A DNA stretch of 64,000 bases from NCBI RefSeq assembly GCF_902498745.1, contig NZ_LR701479.1, positions 2,683,060 to 2,747,059 on the forward strand. The letters run 5' to 3'. The DNA is from Erythrobacter sp. EC-HK427 (GTDB lineage: Bacteria; Pseudomonadota; Alphaproteobacteria; Sphingomonadales; Sphingomonadaceae). The position numbers were made by a program, and so were the translations under genes. Shown here piece after piece: positions 56,090-64,000 of this stretch (the first letter of the stretch is position 1; each line of letters starts with the position of its first letter). Under the pieces are notes generated by a model that saw only the letters and a list, made by a program, of their open reading frames with translations, had not been told where the DNA came from and ran no database searches.

Positions 56090-56809
56090 TCAGTCCTTTT
56101 GCACGATTGTCTGCACCCCGTGCCCTGCCAGCACGCGCGCAACATTGCCCTTTTCGCGGATCGAGAAGACCACGAGCGGGATAGCATTGTCACGGCACAG
56201 CGCCACGGCGGAGGCGTCCATCACTTTGAGATTGTCGGCAAGCACTTTGTCATAGCTGACCGTATCGAACCGCACCGCATCGGGATTGCGCTTGGGATCA
56301 CTGTCATACACCCCGTCCACGCTGGTGCCTTTGAGCAGTGCATCGCAGCGCATTTCGGCGGCACGCAGGGCCGCACCGGAATCGGTGGTGAAATAGGGCG
56401 CGCCGACACCGGCGGCGAAGATCACGATGCGGCCCTTCTCCAGGTGCCGCTCGGCGCGGCGGCGGATCACCGGCTCGCACACCTGATCCATCTGGATGGC
56501 AGACTGCACGCGCGTGTGCACGCCCAGCTGTTCGAGCGCGCTCTGCATCGCCAGCGCGTTCATCACCGTCGCGAGCATTCCCATGTAATCGGCCTGCGCG
56601 CGGTCCATCCCCTGCGCCGCGCCCGACATTCCGCGAAAGATATTGCCGCCGCCGATGACGAGGCAGATTTGCAGGCCCGTTTCCTTCGCCGCCTTCACCT
56701 CCTCGGCAAGACGCATGACATAGGCCGGATCGATCCCGAATTCCTGCTCTCCCATCAGCACTTCGCCCGAGAGTTTGAGCAAAATACGCTTGGCGCCGGG
56801 CAAAAGCAT
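56090..56809 (-). CDS. pyrH: Uridylate kinase
   Basis: 239 aa from the ATG giving [23 protein letters not shown] and IGGGNIFRG phosphate loops, [19 protein letters not shown] and VDGVYDSDP are all present. UMP to UDP. The frame is open far upstream without coding character. Divergent from the metallophosphoesterase gene. Confidence 0.96.
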   Translation of the reverse strand: MLLPGAKRILLKLSGEVLMGEQEFGIDPAYVMRLAEEVKAAKETGLQICLVIGGGNIFRGMSGAAQGMDRAQADYMGMLATVMNALAMQSALEQLGVHTRVQSAIQMDQVCEPVIRRRAERHLEKGRIVIFAAGVGAPYFTTDSGAALRAAEMRCDALLKGTSVDGVYDSDPKRNPDAVRFDTVSYDKVLADNLKVMDASAVALCRDNAIPLVVFSIREKGNVARVLAGHGVQTIVQKD

Positions 56810-56869
56810 GGGGAGTGGGTCCTCGTCCGATAAGGGTTTGCGCGGCCTTAGAGCGCGGGCGCGCCGGTG

Positions 56870-56920
56870 CCAAGGGTTTGCGCCAAGGTTTTGCTCCAAG
56901 GTTTTGCGCCAAGGTTTGCT
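56870..56920. repeat. Four tandem 12-13-bp repeats, CCAAGGTTTTGCG
   Basis: Units at 56870, 56883, 56896 and 56909 (13, 13, 13 and 12 bases) differ at one or two positions. They lie in the 148-base gap between the divergent pyrH and phosphoesterase genes. A related TAAGGGTTTGCG precedes them at 56831. Confidence 0.8.
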
Positions 56921-56957
56921 CTTGTGCGGGCGGGCGGGCGCTATAGGGGTGATCAGC

Positions 56958-57809
56958 ATGGCGTTGCGCATCCTCGATTTTCTCTGGCTCCAGTGGAAGC
57001 AGATCGCGCTTTTCCTGTTGCTCGTTGCCGCGCTGCTGGCGTGGAAAGCGTGGTCGGACACGATGGGCGATCCGGTGGTGCAGCGGGCAGAGGTGACCTT
57101 GCCGGGGATGCCCGACGGAAGCGCGATCACGGCGGTGCTGGTGTCCGACATCCACGTCGCCGGGCCGGATATGCCGCCATCGAGGCTGGAGCGGATCGTC
57201 GCGCAGATCAATGCGCTGGAGCCGGACGTGGTGTTCATCGCGGGCGATCTGGTGAGCGAGAAGCGCACCGCGACGCATATTTATACGGCAGAGGAGATCG
57301 TCGCCCCGCTCGCCGCGCTGGAGGCGCCGATGGGCGTGGTGCTGGTGCCGGGCAATCACGATCACTGGTTCGACTGGGATGCCCTGCGCGACGAGGCTGA
57401 GGCGGCAGGTATCGTCGTCTTGCAGAACTCAGCCGCGCAGATCGGCCCGCTGGCGGTGGGCGGCGTGGACGATGCCTACACCCGCCGCGATGATCTGTCG
57501 CAGGTGCTCGACCGGATGCGCGAACTGGCCGGAGGCCGCCTGATCCTCACCCACAGCCCCGACATCACTCCGCAAGTGCCCGCCGATATCCCGCTGGTGC
57601 TGGCAGGGCACACGCATTGCGGCCAGATCAGCCTGCCCTTGCTGGGCGCGCCTGCCTATATGTCGACCTATGGCGATCGCTACGCCTGCGGGCTGATCGA
57701 GGAGAACGGCAAAACCGTGGTGGTCGGCGCAGGCTTGGGGACGAGCCTGCTGCCGATACGGTTCGGCACGCGGGCGGAGATTTGGGTGGTGGAGCTACGC
57801 GGAAACTAA
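56958..57809 (+). CDS. Membrane-anchored metallophosphoesterase (YaeI/YkuE-like)
   Basis: 283 aa from the ATG at 56958, after AGGGG. One membrane helix (about 14-31), then calcineurin-like motifs: [22 protein letters not shown], and [12 protein letters not shown]. The GHTHCGQ block is typical of YkuE/YaeI enzymes, which act on lipid-linked phosphates. The predicted active site is on the far side of the inner membrane. Overlaps the convergent next gene by 4 bp. Confidence 0.9.
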   Translation: MALRILDFLWLQWKQIALFLLLVAALLAWKAWSDTMGDPVVQRAEVTLPGMPDGSAITAVLVSDIHVAGPDMPPSRLERIVAQINALEPDVVFIAGDLVSEKRTATHIYTAEEIVAPLAALEAPMGVVLVPGNHDHWFDWDALRDEAEAAGIVVLQNSAAQIGPLAVGGVDDAYTRRDDLSQVLDRMRELAGGRLILTHSPDITPQVPADIPLVLAGHTHCGQISLPLLGAPAYMSTYGDRYACGLIEENGKTVVVGAGLGTSLLPIRFGTRAEIWVVELRGN

Positions 57810-58525
57810 TCGCGCTCCCATGGCGGCGTGCTTTCCGAGGGTTGCCAACAAGCTTCCAATGATTGCGCGAACTCGTCTGCCCAGGCTCCCGGACTATCTT
57901 CCCAGAGCGCCCCATAATATGTGCTTTCAAACAAATAGCTGTCGCGGTGAACAAACCGGATTTTATCCGTATGAAGCGCAATGCCGCTTAGTGGATCTCG
58001 GGGCACAAGCGGCAAGGCAAAAAAGGATAGCGCCGGATTGGCCTCCATCATCGCCATAGCTGGCCCGCACTCAGAAACATCCGTTTCCAACCACTCTAGC
58101 CGATAGCGCCCAAGAGCCTCGCGTAAGCTGGCGTCATCACTGACACCGCTTTCGTAAAGAAAGCCAAATAGCGCCTGCCCCCGGTTCCGCGGGCGCGGCG
58201 GCTCACCGTTGAAAGGCGCGCGAACCATACGCGCGATCATCCGACTGCCGCAGCCCCTTCGTGCCTCACCAACATCCTCGCTGGTACAGCCAAGCAGAAT
58301 TCCAATTGAGTATACCGGATATCCGTAGTCATCGCCGGAGTAGACTATCTCCATCCATGGTTCAGGCCGCTCTGGAAAAAAGCGTTGCGGATCAAAAGCT
58401 AGTTCTCTGGTGCGCTGGCGATAATCGTAATGGCTAGCGTCATCCTGCGCCAGCGCCGGAAATGACGATGCTGAAGTGACGGCGAAGAGCAACAGGGCGA
58501 TCAATGGCGATTGCTTGGCGAACAT
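57806..58525 (-). CDS. Secreted protein of unknown function
   Basis: 239 aa with a clear signal peptide (about 1-26, SFPALAQ). The mature part has Cys at about 80, 92, 154 and 226, so likely disulfides, and many Trp/Tyr/Pro. No family recognised. Lower GC than its neighbours by eye. Single gene between the phosphoesterase and tsf. Confidence 0.7.
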   Translation of the reverse strand: MFAKQSPLIALLLFAVTSASSFPALAQDDASHYDYRQRTRELAFDPQRFFPERPEPWMEIVYSGDDYGYPVYSIGILLGCTSEDVGEARRGCGSRMIARMVRAPFNGEPPRPRNRGQALFGFLYESGVSDDASLREALGRYRLEWLETDVSECGPAMAMMEANPALSFFALPLVPRDPLSGIALHTDKIRFVHRDSYLFESTYYGALWEDSPGAWADEFAQSLEACWQPSESTPPWERD

Positions 58526-58584
58526 TGCCGAAGCCTACGCGGATGCCTCTGAGAGTAAAGCAAAATCCCGGTAACAGCGCAGAC

Positions 58585-58615
58585 AAAAAGCCGCCGGAGC
58601 GCGAACTCCGGCGGC
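58585..58615 (-). terminator. Rho-independent terminator of tsf
   Basis: Perfect 10-bp stem GCCGCCGGAG/CTCCGGCGGC with a 6-base loop and TTTTT on the minus strand, 28 bases after the tsf stop. Confidence 0.9.
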
Positions 58616-58642
58616 TTCTCGTTTCCACAATGGAAAGAACGC

Positions 58643-59578
58643 CTAGCCCTTAACGGCAGCAGCCACTTCTGCGGCGAAGTCGCTTTCTTCCTTCTCGATG
58701 CCTTCGCCCAGCTGGAAGCGGACGTAATCCACCAGCTTGATCGTGCTACCTGCTTCCTTGGCGGTGCGGGCGACGTATTCTTCGACTGAGGCCTTGCCGT
58801 CCTTCACGAAGATCTGGCTGAGCAGCGCGTTTTCCTTGGCGTATTTCTTCACCGCGCCATCGACCATCTTTTCCTGCACTTCGGCGGGCTTGCCGCTTTC
58901 GGCAGCCTTTTCGGCAGCGATCTTGCGCTCGCGCTCGATCACTTCGGCGTCCAGACCGTCGGCGTCCAGTGCCAGCGGGAACATTGCCGCCGCGTGCTGC
59001 GCGATATCGCGGCCGAGCGCCGCAAGCACGTCTGCCGAGGCATCGCCTTCGAGCGCGACGAGCACGCCGATCTTGCCCAGATCCTGCGCATCGGACGACA
59101 CTGCATTGTGCATATAGGCGACAACCGCGCCCTGCGAGACCGACACGGTCTTCATCCGGCGCACCTGCTGGTTTTCACCGATGGTGGCGACGTTGTTGGT
59201 CAGCTTGTCAGACACCGTGCCGCCGTCGGGATAGGCCGCGCCCTTCAGCGCTTCGACATCGTCACCAGCAACGCCCAGCGCGACCTGCGTGGTCTTGCGG
59301 ACGAAATCCTGGAACTGGTCGTTCTTGGCCACGAAGTCGGTTTCCGAATTGACTTCCACGGCCACGCCCTTGGTGCCTTCCACCGCGAGGCCGATCAGGC
59401 CTTCGGCAGCGGTGCGGCTGGACTTCTTGGCGGCGGTAGCAAGGCCCTTGGCGCGCAGCGCGTCAACCGCGGCTTCCATATCGCCATTGGCTTCTTCGAG
59501 CGCCTTCTTGGCGTCCATCATGCCCGCGCCGGTCTTTTCGCGCAGGGCTTTCACATCGGATGCGGAAAATGCAGCCAT
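58643..59578 (-). CDS. tsf: Elongation factor Ts
   Basis: 311 aa. UBA domain at the N-terminus ([19 protein letters not shown]), the TDFVAKN motif contacting EF-Tu, and two alpha/beta core domains. Nucleotide exchange on EF-Tu. Follows rpsB across an attenuator-like hairpin. Confidence 0.97.
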   Translation of the reverse strand: MAAFSASDVKALREKTGAGMMDAKKALEEANGDMEAAVDALRAKGLATAAKKSSRTAAEGLIGLAVEGTKGVAVEVNSETDFVAKNDQFQDFVRKTTQVALGVAGDDVEALKGAAYPDGGTVSDKLTNNVATIGENQQVRRMKTVSVSQGAVVAYMHNAVSSDAQDLGKIGVLVALEGDASADVLAALGRDIAQHAAAMFPLALDADGLDAEVIERERKIAAEKAAESGKPAEVQEKMVDGAVKKYAKENALLSQIFVKDGKASVEEYVARTAKEAGSTIKLVDYVRFQLGEGIEKEESDFAAEVAAAVKG

Positions 59579-59605
59579 TGTTCTGTTCCTTCTTATGGAA
59601 AACGG

Positions 59606-59631
59606 GGCGCCGCCCCAATTGGAGCGGCGCC
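59606..59631 (-). terminator. Attenuator-like hairpin between rpsB and tsf
   Basis: GGCGCCGC/GCGGCGCC 8-bp stem with a 10-base loop. On the minus strand it is followed by CCGTTTTCC, a weak T-run, so partial termination could set the S2 to EF-Ts ratio. Confidence 0.5.
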
Positions 59632-59679
59632 GTAATCATGTTTTGTGACGGTCGGACGACGCAGGCGTCGTCCCATCAA

Positions 59680-60456
59680 TCACGCTTCGGCGGTTGCTTC
59701 TTCAGCGACGACCACAGCTTCGGCGGGCGGTGCGTCCATGGCGCCGATATCGGCGCCCGAATCGACCACGCCTTCACCCTTGCCGGCGCGCGCCGCAGCG
59801 GCAATCGCGTCGCAATAAAGGCGCACCGCACGGCTCGCATCGTCATTGCCGGGGATCGGGAACGCAATGCCTTCCGGATCGACATTGGTGTCGAGGATCG
59901 CCACGACCGGAATGCCGAGCACGTTGGCTTCCTTGATCGCCAGATCTTCCTTGTTTGCATCAATCAGGAACATCACATCGGGAACGCCGCCCATATCGCG
60001 GATGCCGCCGAGCGACATTTCCAGCTTGTCCTTCTTGCGGGTGAGGTTCAGCACTTCCTTCTTCGTGAGGCCGCTGGTGTCGCCCGAAAGCTTTTCCTCA
60101 AGCGTCTTCAATTCCTTGATCGACTGCGAAATCGTCTTCCAGTTGGTGAGCATGCCGCCCAGCCAGCGGTGGTTGACGAAGTGCTGACCGCACGCACGCG
60201 CGGCCTGGGCAATCGGCTCCTGCGCCTGGCGCTTGGTGCCGACGAACAGCACCTTGCCGCCCGCACGGGTGGTCTGCTGCACGAAATCGAGCGCGCGCGC
60301 GAAGAGCGGTACGGTCTGCGACAGGTCGATGATGTGGACACCGTTACGGTCGCCGAAGATATACGGCTTCATCCGCGGGTTCCAGCGGTGGGTCTGGTGG
60401 CCGAAATGTGCGCCGGCCTCGATCAATTGCTGCATGGTGACGGTAGGGCCCGCCAT
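59680..60456 (-). CDS. rpsB: Ribosomal protein uS2
   Basis: 258 aa from the ATG at 60456, preceded by [42 protein letters not shown] and [11 protein letters not shown] are S2 signatures. Acidic Ala/Glu C-terminal extension ([11 protein letters not shown]). First gene of rpsB-tsf. Confidence 0.97.
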   Translation of the reverse strand: MAGPTVTMQQLIEAGAHFGHQTHRWNPRMKPYIFGDRNGVHIIDLSQTVPLFARALDFVQQTTRAGGKVLFVGTKRQAQEPIAQAARACGQHFVNHRWLGGMLTNWKTISQSIKELKTLEEKLSGDTSGLTKKEVLNLTRKKDKLEMSLGGIRDMGGVPDVMFLIDANKEDLAIKEANVLGIPVVAILDTNVDPEGIAFPIPGNDDASRAVRLYCDAIAAAARAGKGEGVVDSGADIGAMDAPPAEAVVVAEEATAEA

Positions 60457-60781
60457 AGATAATTCCTTTCCGGTTAAGCCTCTGGAAAGCGGGGAACCGT
60501 GTGCAGCGCGTTCGCCCTGCCAACGGCACCGGTATGTGTGCCTTCCATGTGGATTTGCCCGAACGTGATACGACGAGGGTTCGCCGGAGCCATTCAAGCG
60601 GGAGCGCGCCTAGCGGAAGCGTGCGGGGAAATCCAGCGGAAAAGCGCCCGCTCCGGATGAATCGGAACGAAACTGGAACAAATCACTTGACCACGCGGAA
60701 CATTGGTGGAACATAGAACGCAACAGGAACACAATCGGGAACCAAAAGGGGCCGGAAGGCGCTGGGGTTCCGGAAGGACAC
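60457..60781. other. Intergenic region with SOS boxes
   Basis: 325 bases between the divergent rpsB and the small membrane protein gene. The rpsB promoter should be in the left half. The right half is packed with GAAC motifs (see the regulatory entry). No other gene is supported. Confidence 0.7.
60665..60730 (+). promoter_or_regulatory. Three LexA (SOS) boxes, GAAC-N7-GAAC
   Basis: Exact GAAC-N7-GAAC boxes at 60665-60679, 60698-60712 and 60716-60730, the alphaproteobacterial LexA site. A further GAAC at 60739 follows the last at N8. A -35-like TTGACC (60687-60692) lies between the first two boxes, and any -10 would fall on or beside the second, so LexA would block polymerase. They point to the gene starting at 60782. 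Confidence 0.8.
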
Positions 60782-60985
60782 ATGGAAATGACATTCGCTA
60801 TGGCGATTTCGCTGTTTTTCGGACTGGTGGCCGCGCTGGCGTTGAGCGTGGTCTACGCCTCGCTCACCCGCGCATGGACGCAATACCGGGCCATCCGGGC
60901 GGAGCTTATCGCGATGGATCGTCCGAAAGCTGCTGTTCCACTTCGTCAACCGCAAGCGGCTCTCGTTCGGGCACTGGCGGTTTGA
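60782..60985 (+). CDS. Small SOS-controlled membrane protein
   Basis: 67 aa; GGAAGGA is 6 bases before the ATG. One N-terminal transmembrane helix (about 5-27, MAISLFFGLVAALALSVVYASL), then a short basic, Gln/Pro-containing tail (to AALVRALAV). No family recognised. Three LexA boxes precede it. The topology and SOS control resemble damage-induced division inhibitors of other bacteria (SidA of Caulobacter, YneA-like proteins), without recognisable sequence identity. Its last 80 bases overlap the 3' end of pssA on the opposite strand. Confidence 0.65.
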   Translation: MEMTFAMAISLFFGLVAALALSVVYASLTRAWTQYRAIRAELIAMDRPKAAVPLRQPQAALVRALAV

Positions 60986-61841
60986 GCTTCTCGGCCTTCG
61001 CCCGCTTGATCTTGTCATACCGGATCACCGTCCAAACGATCAGCGCGAGATAAATTGTCCCGATCAGGGTGAGCGTCCACCACGTTTCGATAAGCAGGCC
61101 GCCCACCAGCAATCCGGCAAGAGCGATCACCACCAGTTTCAGCTCGCCTGTAGGCCGAAGCGATTTCCAGCTCGGCGTGGCAAGGTTGGACACCATCAGC
61201 AGCGCAATCGCCACGATCCACGGGCCGACCAGCCACGGCTCGCGGAAAATCGCCAGATCGGTCGCCAGCCACAGATAGACCGGCATAAAGGCGAACCCCG
61301 CCCCCATCGGCGCAGGCACGCCGGTGAGGAAGCCGACCGATTTGTGCGGCTGGTCCTCCACATCGATCTGCGCATTGAACCGCGCCAGCCGCAGTGCGCA
61401 GCAAATGGCGTAGGCCAGCACCGCCAGCCAGCCAAAGCGCGGCGCTTCCGAGAGTGACCAGAGATACAGGACCAGCGCGGGCGCGATGCCGAAGCTGGCC
61501 GAATCTGCGAGGCTGTCCAGCTCCGCACCAAAGCGCGACTGCGCCTTCAAAAGCCGCGCCACGCGGCCATCCATCGCGTCCAGCACGCCCGCGATAATCA
61601 TCGCGAACACCGCCTTGTCCCATTGCCCGGCCACCGCGAACAGAATGCTCGTGAGGCCCGAACACAAAGCCGCGGCGGTAATCGCATTGGGCAACACCGC
61701 CCGCATCGACAGACCCCGCCCGCCGCGTGAGCGGGTTACGTGTTCGTGCTCGCTGGCCTTGGGGCCGAGCCAAGCCGGGCCCGCAGGGACGGTGTCGTCC
61801 TCGTCATAGTCATTCCCGTCCTGGCCGTTGCCGGGGATCAC
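60906..61841 (-). CDS. pssA: CDP-diacylglycerol-serine O-phosphatidyltransferase
   Basis: 311 aa. CDP-alcohol phosphotransferase motif in [11 protein letters not shown]...[14 protein letters not shown], with about 8 helices. The N-terminal 45 residues are hydrophilic (acidic DYDEDD). Makes phosphatidylserine, the substrate of the adjacent Psd. The start overlaps the psd stop by 4 bp. The C-terminal hydrophilic tail overlaps the small antisense gene. Confidence 0.95.
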   Translation of the reverse strand: MIPGNGQDGNDYDEDDTVPAGPAWLGPKASEHEHVTRSRGGRGLSMRAVLPNAITAAALCSGLTSILFAVAGQWDKAVFAMIIAGVLDAMDGRVARLLKAQSRFGAELDSLADSASFGIAPALVLYLWSLSEAPRFGWLAVLAYAICCALRLARFNAQIDVEDQPHKSVGFLTGVPAPMGAGFAFMPVYLWLATDLAIFREPWLVGPWIVAIALLMVSNLATPSWKSLRPTGELKLVVIALAGLLVGGLLIETWWTLTLIGTIYLALIVWTVIRYDKIKRAKAEKLKPPVPEREPLAVDEVEQQLSDDPSR

Positions 61842-62587
61842 TGGCTAACGCCCTCCAACAGGCCTTGCGTGCCGAGTTCGGCCAGCACCGTCTCACCGGC
61901 CACAACCTTCTGGCCCAGCAGCACCTTGGCATCGGTTCCGGCGGGCAGATAGACATCCACCCGGCTGCCGAAGCGGATCAGGCCGACGCGCTGGCCGACC
62001 GCGACAATGTCACCCGGCTTCACAAACGGCACGATGCGCCGCGCGACCAGCCCTGCGATCTGGGTAAAGCCGATGCGCACACCGTCAGGCCGCTCGACCA
62101 GCAGATGCTGCCGCTCGTTCTCTTCGCTCGCCTTGTCGAGATCGGCATTCATAAATGCGCCGGGAATATACACGATGCGCTTCACCGTGCCCGCAATCGG
62201 CGAGCGGTTGATATGCACATCGAACACCGACATGAAGATCGAGATGCGGGTGACAGGCGCGCTCCCCAATCCTGCCGCGCCATCGCCATCGGGCCCCTGC
62301 ATTTCGGGCGGCGGCGGAACCGAAGCGATCAGCGAGACAAGCCCATCGGCGGGCGAGACGATCGCGGTCGATGCTTGCGGCACCACCCGTTCGGGGTCGC
62401 GGAAAAAGGCGAACACGCCCAGCGACAGGAACAGCAGCGGCCATCCGGCCAGCTCCCACCCCACGAAAAAGAAGAACAGCGCGATGCCCACGGCGATCAC
62501 GCCGAATTTGCGGCCTTCGGGATGGATTGCGGGCCAGCCCCATTCGGCATCCCCGCGTCCGCGATTGTCTCTCAGTTCACCAGCCAT
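61838..62587 (-). CDS. psd: Phosphatidylserine decarboxylase (short form)
   Basis: 249 aa. Two N-terminal helices (about 28-62). [11 protein letters not shown] and the self-cleavage site at Gly207-Ser208 (RFGSR), where Ser becomes the pyruvoyl group. Yields phosphatidylethanolamine. Coupled psd-pssA order. Confidence 0.95.
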   Translation of the reverse strand: MAGELRDNRGRGDAEWGWPAIHPEGRKFGVIAVGIALFFFFVGWELAGWPLLFLSLGVFAFFRDPERVVPQASTAIVSPADGLVSLIASVPPPPEMQGPDGDGAAGLGSAPVTRISIFMSVFDVHINRSPIAGTVKRIVYIPGAFMNADLDKASEENERQHLLVERPDGVRIGFTQIAGLVARRIVPFVKPGDIVAVGQRVGLIRFGSRVDVYLPAGTDAKVLLGQKVVAGETVLAELGTQGLLEGVSQ

Positions 62588-62661
62588 ACGGGGGTATCTA
62601 GGGCGAAGCGACGCGCCTCACAACCCGCAGGGGCGGCTTTGCGGGGAAAAGCGCGCTGCGC

Positions 62662-64000
62662 CTACTCCATCGAGAAATCGAACGGCACCCCGCTTTCGCG
62701 GAAGCGCGCGGGCACGATATCGCGGCCCATCGGCGGGGCGGAACGGGCGATGCATTTGGGGCGATGGCAGAGGCGGCAGGCCACGCCGATGGGCGCAGGC
62801 TCGCCCAGTCCCTCGCCGTAGACAAGCCTGTCCAGATGCGCCGCCGAACAGGCAATCGCCACCGCCCGCCGCACGCTGGGCGCACCATAGGCCCCGCCCC
62901 CGCCGCGCACGGTGCGGGCGATGGAAACGAAGCGCTCACCGTCGGGCAGCGCAATCAGCTGCGCGTCGATCTGGCCCGGATTGTCGAACACGGTGTGCAC
63001 ATTCCACAGAGGGCACCCCCCGCCATGCCGGGCAAAGGGGAAGCCCGCGCCATCCAGCCGTTTGGAGACATTGCCCGCGCGGTCGACCCGCAGGAAGAAA
63101 AACGGCACGCCCTCCTCGCCCGGGCGCTGCAAAGTGGTGAGCCGGTGCGCCACCTGCTCGAAACTCACCGCAAAACGCGAACACAGCGCTTCCACGTCAT
63201 ATCGCATTTCCGCTGCCGCTTTGGCGAATTTGCGATAGGGCATCAGTAGCGCCGCCGCCCAATAGGATTGCAGCGCCCGCCGCACGAGGCGCTTGCCGTC
63301 CTCGCCCATGATGCGACTTTCGCTGACAATCTGCGCAATCGGTGCTTCCTGCTCCAGAATGGCAATCTGGAGCGCCGCCTGGAACCGCCGCCCTGCCTGG
63401 TCGATCCGTTCGGAAATATACACCCGCCGCCGGTGGTAATCGTGCCAGCGCGAGGCGCCGCGCAGAATGCCGTCATCGGTGAGGCGCAAATCGAGTTGGT
63501 GGTTCTCCAGCAGATGGTCACCCATGGCGGCAAAGCTGTCGAGCTTGGGGGCGAGCGCGCTGGCGCTATCGTCCAGTTCGGGGAAGCAGTTGCGCCGCGC
63601 GGCGAGGAACGCGCGCGCTTCGGCGACCGGATCGGACGGCCCCTGCTCGCCCCCATTGGCGCTCTCTTCGCGCCGCTCGGCGAGTGCTAGCTGCTCCTCG
63701 CCAAATGCGGTATGCAGCCGCAGAAGCGCCTCGGCCATGCCGGGATAGGAGGTGGCGATATCCTCGATATCGAGTGGCTCGATGGCGATATCGGCGAAGA
63801 TCGGGTCTTTCAGCGCCCCCGCCAGCCGCGCCGCCGTCTCATCCGCGTCTTCATCCGCCAGACTGGCGACATCGATGCGGTATGTGGTCGCCAGCTTCAG
63901 CAGCATTTCGGCGGTGACGGGCCGCTGGTTGCGCTCCATCAACGCGATATAGCTGGCGGAAATGTCGAGATCGCTCGCCATATTGGCCTGCGTCAGACCA
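62662..64000 (-). CDS. XRE/ScfR-type transcriptional regulator (5' end off window)
   Basis: The visible 446 codons start inside the XRE helix-turn-helix (LTQANMASDLDISASYIALMER), so the gene begins beyond 64000; the internal ATG at 63981 is not the start. A central IrrE/M78-like region follows but lacks an HExxH zinc motif (RRFQAALQIA at that place). The C-terminal ScfR domain carries the cysteine motif CRLCHRPKC plus RSAPP. Family members regulate short-chain fatty-acid (glyoxylate/methylcitrate) genes; the target here is unknown. Confidence 0.88.
   Translation of the reverse strand, partial: GLTQANMASDLDISASYIALMERNQRPVTAEMLLKLATTYRIDVASLADEDADETAARLAGALKDPIFADIAIEPLDIEDIATSYPGMAEALLRLHTAFGEEQLALAERREESANGGEQGPSDPVAEARAFLAARRNCFPELDDSASALAPKLDSFAAMGDHLLENHQLDLRLTDDGILRGASRWHDYHRRRVYISERIDQAGRRFQAALQIAILEQEAPIAQIVSESRIMGEDGKRLVRRALQSYWAAALLMPYRKFAKAAAEMRYDVEALCSRFAVSFEQVAHRLTTLQRPGEEGVPFFFLRVDRAGNVSKRLDGAGFPFARHGGGCPLWNVHTVFDNPGQIDAQLIALPDGERFVSIARTVRGGGGAYGAPSVRRAVAIACSAAHLDRLVYGEGLGEPAPIGVACRLCHRPKCIARSAPPMGRDIVPARFRESGVPFDFSME

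Overview
The window looks like chromosome of a sphingomonad alphaproteobacterium, most likely family Erythrobacteraceae. The evidence is the high GC, the gene orders bamA-skp-fabZ-rpmE and pyrH-frr-uppS-cdsA-dxr-rseP, a ccmCDEFGHI cluster, an alpha-type LexA box (GAAC-N7-GAAC), and palindromic intergenic repeats of the CCCTTCGACAAGCTC type. Species cannot be assigned from reading alone.

Layout. 1-5405 (minus): a two-partner secretion pair, a transporter (TpsB) translationally coupled to a large haemagglutinin-like exoprotein (TpsA) that runs off the left edge. 5626-17795: accessory region at an elongator tRNA-Met gene. The intact tRNA is at 17719-17795. A perfect 50-bp copy of its 3' part lies at 7006-7055, and a degenerate third copy at 5626. 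The 10.7-kb element between the two perfect copies carries a tyrosine integrase, a MerR-like regulator, an AlpA/Xis-like protein, a winged-helix protein with iteron-like repeats, a YGSGR-family protein, a HicA-like/HTH toxin-antitoxin pair and a 1647-residue single-chain Type ISP restriction-modification enzyme. Between the second and third copies sits a Tat-exported M19-like dipeptidase homologue that lacks two usual zinc ligands.

17865-45804 is core genome. It holds acpP-fabF-mltG-ligT-like, aspS, rnd-oxyR, a class A beta-lactamase-like lipoprotein, a zinc alcohol dehydrogenase, pgsA, an LplT-like transporter, a ThDP enzyme, an EVE protein, a GGDEF-EAL protein, dapF-mtaB-ftsY, yciB, kup, the ccm cluster (all junctions overlapping by 4 bp), a leucine-dehydrogenase-like enzyme and tRNA-His.

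46009-64000 holds a prolyl-4-hydroxylase-like enzyme, a GFA protein, then (minus) the envelope/translation block rpsB-tsf, pyrH-frr-uppS-cdsA-dxr-rseP-bamA-skp-fabZ-rpmE, and psd-pssA. Next to pssA is a small membrane protein preceded by three GAAC-N7-GAAC boxes, a likely SOS gene. An ScfR/XRE-type regulator runs off the right edge.

The observations I rate highest are the SOS-controlled small membrane protein (60665-60985), the uncharacterised HicA-like toxin-antitoxin module with its palindromic operator (11430-12252), and the tRNA-Met tandem att array with its defence cargo (5626-17795).
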